From: Rhodosporidiobolus odoratus
Taxonomy: Eukaryota; Basidiomycota; Microbotryomycetes; Sporidiobolales; Sporidiobolaceae
Assembly: GCA_034387635.1 (NCBI GenBank)
Contig: JAOANU010000002.1
Span: 744,001 to 808,000, forward strand
Length of the DNA stretch: 64,000 nucleotides
Direction: 5' to 3'
Shown in pieces: positions 61,971-64,000 of this stretch; position 1 is the first letter of the stretch; every line of letters begins with the position of its first letter. The notes beneath the pieces are model-generated. The model saw only the letters and a list, made by a program, of their open reading frames with translations, was not told where the DNA came from and searched no databases. The position numbers were made by a program, and so were the translations under genes.

Positions 61971-63023
61971 GTCGGTCAACTCCGGTGTCGCAGACCCTTC
62001 CCCCACCTGCCCCTAGTGGCCGCGCACCGAGCCTTCTGCTCCGACCAGGTCCAGCAAAACGTCGACGCTGACCCGAGTGAACCCACAGGCTCGAGAAGAA
62101 CAGCACCGCCCTGCAGAAAGAGGCAAAAGCCTACCTCGACGCCGTCCGCAACGTCTCTGCCTCGTCCACCCGGATAGCCACCACCATCGACCTCTTCTTC
62201 GGTTCCGATTCGGGAGAGCAGGCCATCTCGGCTAACGCCTACAAGCGAGCGGTCGAGGAAATGGAAGGCAACATTGCACGGACCATTGTGGGTTTTTTCG
62301 CTTTCAAGCCTCTAGGTAGCTCGCGATGGTGAAGTCGCTGACCTGACTTGGGGTTCTGCAGGATGCGCCATACCGCTCTACTGTCCTTGACCCGATTGGC
62401 AAGTTCTGCGCACATCTTCCCGAAGTCGGTAACGCCATCGCGAAGCGGCAGAAGAAGGTCAGTTCTTCTGCTTGAGTATGCTTCTGATCCCTCCAGCTCA
62501 TTCTTGTGTCGCCATCAGCTTCTCGACTATGACGCCGCACGGTCAAAAGCCCGCAAGATGGGCGAGAAGTCGTCCGAGGACCCGATCAGGCTGCGGGCGG
62601 TGCGCTTCTTTCCTCCCCCTTTGTTGCTACGTTTCGAGCTGACCATCTCCTACATGTAGGCCGAGACGGAAGAAGAGCAAGCACGCGAGATCTTCGGTGC
62701 GATCGATGACCAGCTGCGGGAGGAACTGCCACAACTGCTCGACCTTCGCATCCCTTACCTTGACCCTTCCTTCGAATGCATGGTGAGCCTTTTTATTCGC
62801 CCCCGGTCTGCCCTCTGGTATCTTGTACTCACCCTACCTCCGTTTCCCACAGGTCCGCCTGCAATCCCACTTCGCCACGGACGGATACGAGAAACTGGGA
62901 GGAGTGCAACGGTACTTTGCCGAAGGAGTACGGGAAGACTATGCTTCGGGGGCGTTGGACGCCCAGGTTGAAGGGTGCTTGCAGGAGATGAGGGAGTTGA
63001 GCATTGTGGGTCTATCGGGATGA
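61787..63023 (+). CDS. RVS161: BAR-domain protein RVS161 (amphiphysin-like, Hob3)
   Basis: Banana-shaped membrane-bending protein of endocytic actin patches; works as a dimer with RVS167. Starts MSWAGLKKATNRMGTQMSIK and GQVERTDD, the hallmark of this family. Exons 61787-61908, 62089-62287, 62362-62457, 62519-62599, 62660-62782 and 62853-63023 give 263 residues, close to the roughly 265 of the yeast protein. Further matches are LEKNSTALQKEAKAYLDAVR, LDPIGKFCAHLPEVGNAIAK, RQKKLLDYDAARSKARKMGE, EIFGAIDDQLREELPQLLDL and RIPYLDPSFECMVRLQSHFA. Exon 1 can end at a GC donor (61909) or at a GT donor nine bases earlier (61900, giving 260 residues). The GC choice restores the spacing before LEK expected for the family. 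There is no SH3 domain, as expected for RVS161 rather than RVS167. Confidence 0.95.
61909..62088 (+). other. First intron of RVS161, GC or GT donor, with CT microsatellite
   Basis: The donor is either CT|GCAAGC at 61909 or AG|GTTCAA at 61900. Both keep frame to the acceptor CCCACAG|G at 62088. The GC choice encodes FKLLEK, the GT choice RLEK. A 56-base CT repeat begins five bases after the GC donor. Confidence 0.6.
61914..61969. repeat. Perfect CT dinucleotide repeat, 28 units
   Basis: 56 bases of uninterrupted CT inside RVS161 intron 1, right after the donor rather than before the acceptor. Expected to vary in length between strains. Confidence 0.95.
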
Positions 63024-63296
63024 GGGATGAGGGATGAGGGAACGGATTGGGTTGATTGGTTCTTTTCTTCCGGTTGTGGCTACCTGTTTCTTACTCGACC
63101 TCTTTTAGCTGTGTATTCAAGGCTTTGGTACTGGAACCTTGAATGTGATCGATGCCTAGCAAGTCATACCTACGTCTCGTTGCGGATCTTAGTCGTGCTC
63201 TTCGTCGACATCGCTGCGCTGTCTGTTCACTTCGCAACCTTGTCTCGCCTCTTGCCTGTGTGACCTGCGCTAGTGAGCTACTGGGATGCTCGGAGG
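63024..63296. other. Intergenic between two plus-strand genes
   Basis: 273 bases with the direct repeat GGGATGA (three copies at 63017-63038) just after the RVS161 stop, then a presumed promoter of the next gene. Nothing else recognised. Confidence 0.4.
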
Positions 63297-64000
63297 ATGC
63301 TCCCTCGCCTGCCCCGACTGTCAACTTCCGCCGTCGTCCACGCACTCGACCATGTCCCTAGCAGCACCTCTATCGCCTCAAACACCACAACTAGACCCTC
63401 GGGCAGACGTACTCAAAGTGCGAGTACTACTCTACGTCCTACTGCAGCACCTCTCGCAACAACTGGCGCAGCTAGTCGCCCTCCCACCCCCTACGCCAAC
63501 TTTCCTCTCGCGACCTCGACAAATTCAACGAGCCATACAGAGCTCGCGGCGGCGACGGGAGCATGGAACAGAGGTAGGATGGGAGCCACCGAGTCGGCGA
63601 GGAGGCGGCAAGAGCGTGCCGGGCCCCTTTCGGACCGCACCTCGAGCGGATGTAGGCAGACGGACGCACTCAGGCCTGGGACGCAAGAAGGCCCCTCGCT
63701 GCCGCCGCCTCTCAACTATGCACAGCGACATCCCCCACTCCCCACCCTCCCCCGGTCTTTCCTCTTCCCCTCCGTCGACTCCCTCTTCGAACAACCCCTC
63801 CCTTCCTCCGAGCCAGAACTTTACTCCTACCTCCACCAAGTCAAAGCGACGCAACCTTCAACCCGACCCGACTCTCTCGCCTGGTTTCACAGTCAACCTC
63901 GAATCTCTCGCCTTTCTTCCCCGAGAACCTACCGCGTCCTTCTCCACTACGCGTTCGAGGAATCCAACCTTCGACTGGTGCGGACTCTTCTCGCCGAGAT
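63297..64000 (+). CDS. Probable mitochondrial protein, 5' part (runs off the right edge)
   Basis: The frame from the ATG at 63297 stays open to the window end (234 codons). It begins with a likely mitochondrial presequence (MLPRLPRLSTSAVVHALDHV, basic with no early acids). A long Ser/Thr/Arg-rich stretch follows. The frame then becomes ordered: FLFPSVDSLFEQPLPSSEPE, LYSYLHQVKATQ and SPRTYRVLLHYAFEESNLRL followed by VRTLLAE. That last pair of helices looks like the start of a pentatricopeptide-type (PPR) helical repeat, so an organelle RNA-binding factor is possible. A second frame from an ATG at 63352 is also open to the edge, but its product is compositionally random. No intron is needed in the visible part. 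Function unproven. Confidence 0.6.
   Translation, partial: MLPRLPRLSTSAVVHALDHVPSSTSIASNTTTRPSGRRTQSASTTLRPTAAPLATTGAASRPPTPYANFPLATSTNSTSHTELAAATGAWNRGRMGATESARRRQERAGPLSDRTSSGCRQTDALRPGTQEGPSLPPPLNYAQRHPPLPTLPRSFLFPSVDSLFEQPLPSSEPELYSYLHQVKATQPSTRPDSLAWFHSQPRISRLSSPRTYRVLLHYAFEESNLRLVRTLLAE

Noticed and set aside
63352..64000. Frame from the second ATG, open to the right edge
   Set aside because: Product lacks any ordered segment, whereas the frame from 63297 has a presequence and a helical pair.

Overview
This window is a gene-dense, GC-rich piece of a fungal nuclear chromosome. Almost every gene is broken by several short introns (mostly about 45-150 bases). Introns, 3' ends and promoters are short, neighbouring genes tend to alternate strand, and the products are typical of dikaryotic fungi: a chitin synthase with a myosin-like domain, GPI-type chitin deacetylases, RVS161, SVP26, RNA14 and YIH1. 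The gene style and the long Ser/Pro/Ala-rich disordered regions suggest a basidiomycete yeast, most likely a red yeast of the Rhodotorula/Sporidiobolales kind. That placement is inference. I see no prokaryotic operon, CRISPR array, tRNA, rRNA or transposon.

Layout. 1-1642: 3' part of a family GH3 beta-glucosidase (+). 2142-5754: RNA14, mRNA 3'-end processing (-). 6030-6733: small two-membrane-segment protein (+). 6906 to about 11560: very long Pro/Ala-rich unknown protein (-). 12000-13014: Fhit/HNT2 hydrolase (+). 13101-14416: GT25-like glycosyltransferase (-). 14587-16283: unknown protein (+). 16678-19856: coiled-coil, tail-anchored protein (-). 20237-22234: mitochondrial ACOT9-type thioesterase (-). 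22921-24797: chitin deacetylase 1 (+). 25494-28831: complete GH3 beta-glucosidase (-). 29483-31326: unknown membrane protein with many tiny exons (-). 31858-32697: DUF4604-like protein (+). 32874-34670: aldose 1-epimerase (-). 35086-38993: giant protein with an interrupted alpha/beta-hydrolase domain (+). 39486-41263: chitin deacetylase 2 (-). 41997-43528: CCC1/VIT vacuolar iron transporter (+). 43780-46712: RIX7 (-), head to head with 46880-49322: NUG1-type GTPase (+). 49531-51285: SVP26 (-), head to head with 51757-59084: myosin-domain chitin synthase (+). 59528-61213: YIH1/IMPACT (-), head to head with 61787-63023: RVS161 (+). From 63297 to the right edge: 5' part of a probable mitochondrial protein (+).

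Two themes stand out. The first is cell-wall work: a chitin synthase, two chitin deacetylases, a GT25-like transferase, two paralogous GH3 glucosidases, and SVP26, which exports glycosyltransferases from the ER. The second is 60S ribosome assembly: RIX7 and NUG1 share a 167-base divergent promoter. The GH3 and chitin-deacetylase genes each occur twice, interleaved and in opposite orientation, which points to local duplication. The most unusual details are a myosin-like domain whose P-loop lacks its lysine, two introns with likely GC donors (one carrying a 28-unit CT repeat), a predicted 11-base exon, and a hydrolase fold split by about 300 disordered residues. All exon boundaries were deduced by eye from reading frame, family similarity and splice consensus. 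No RNA evidence was available.
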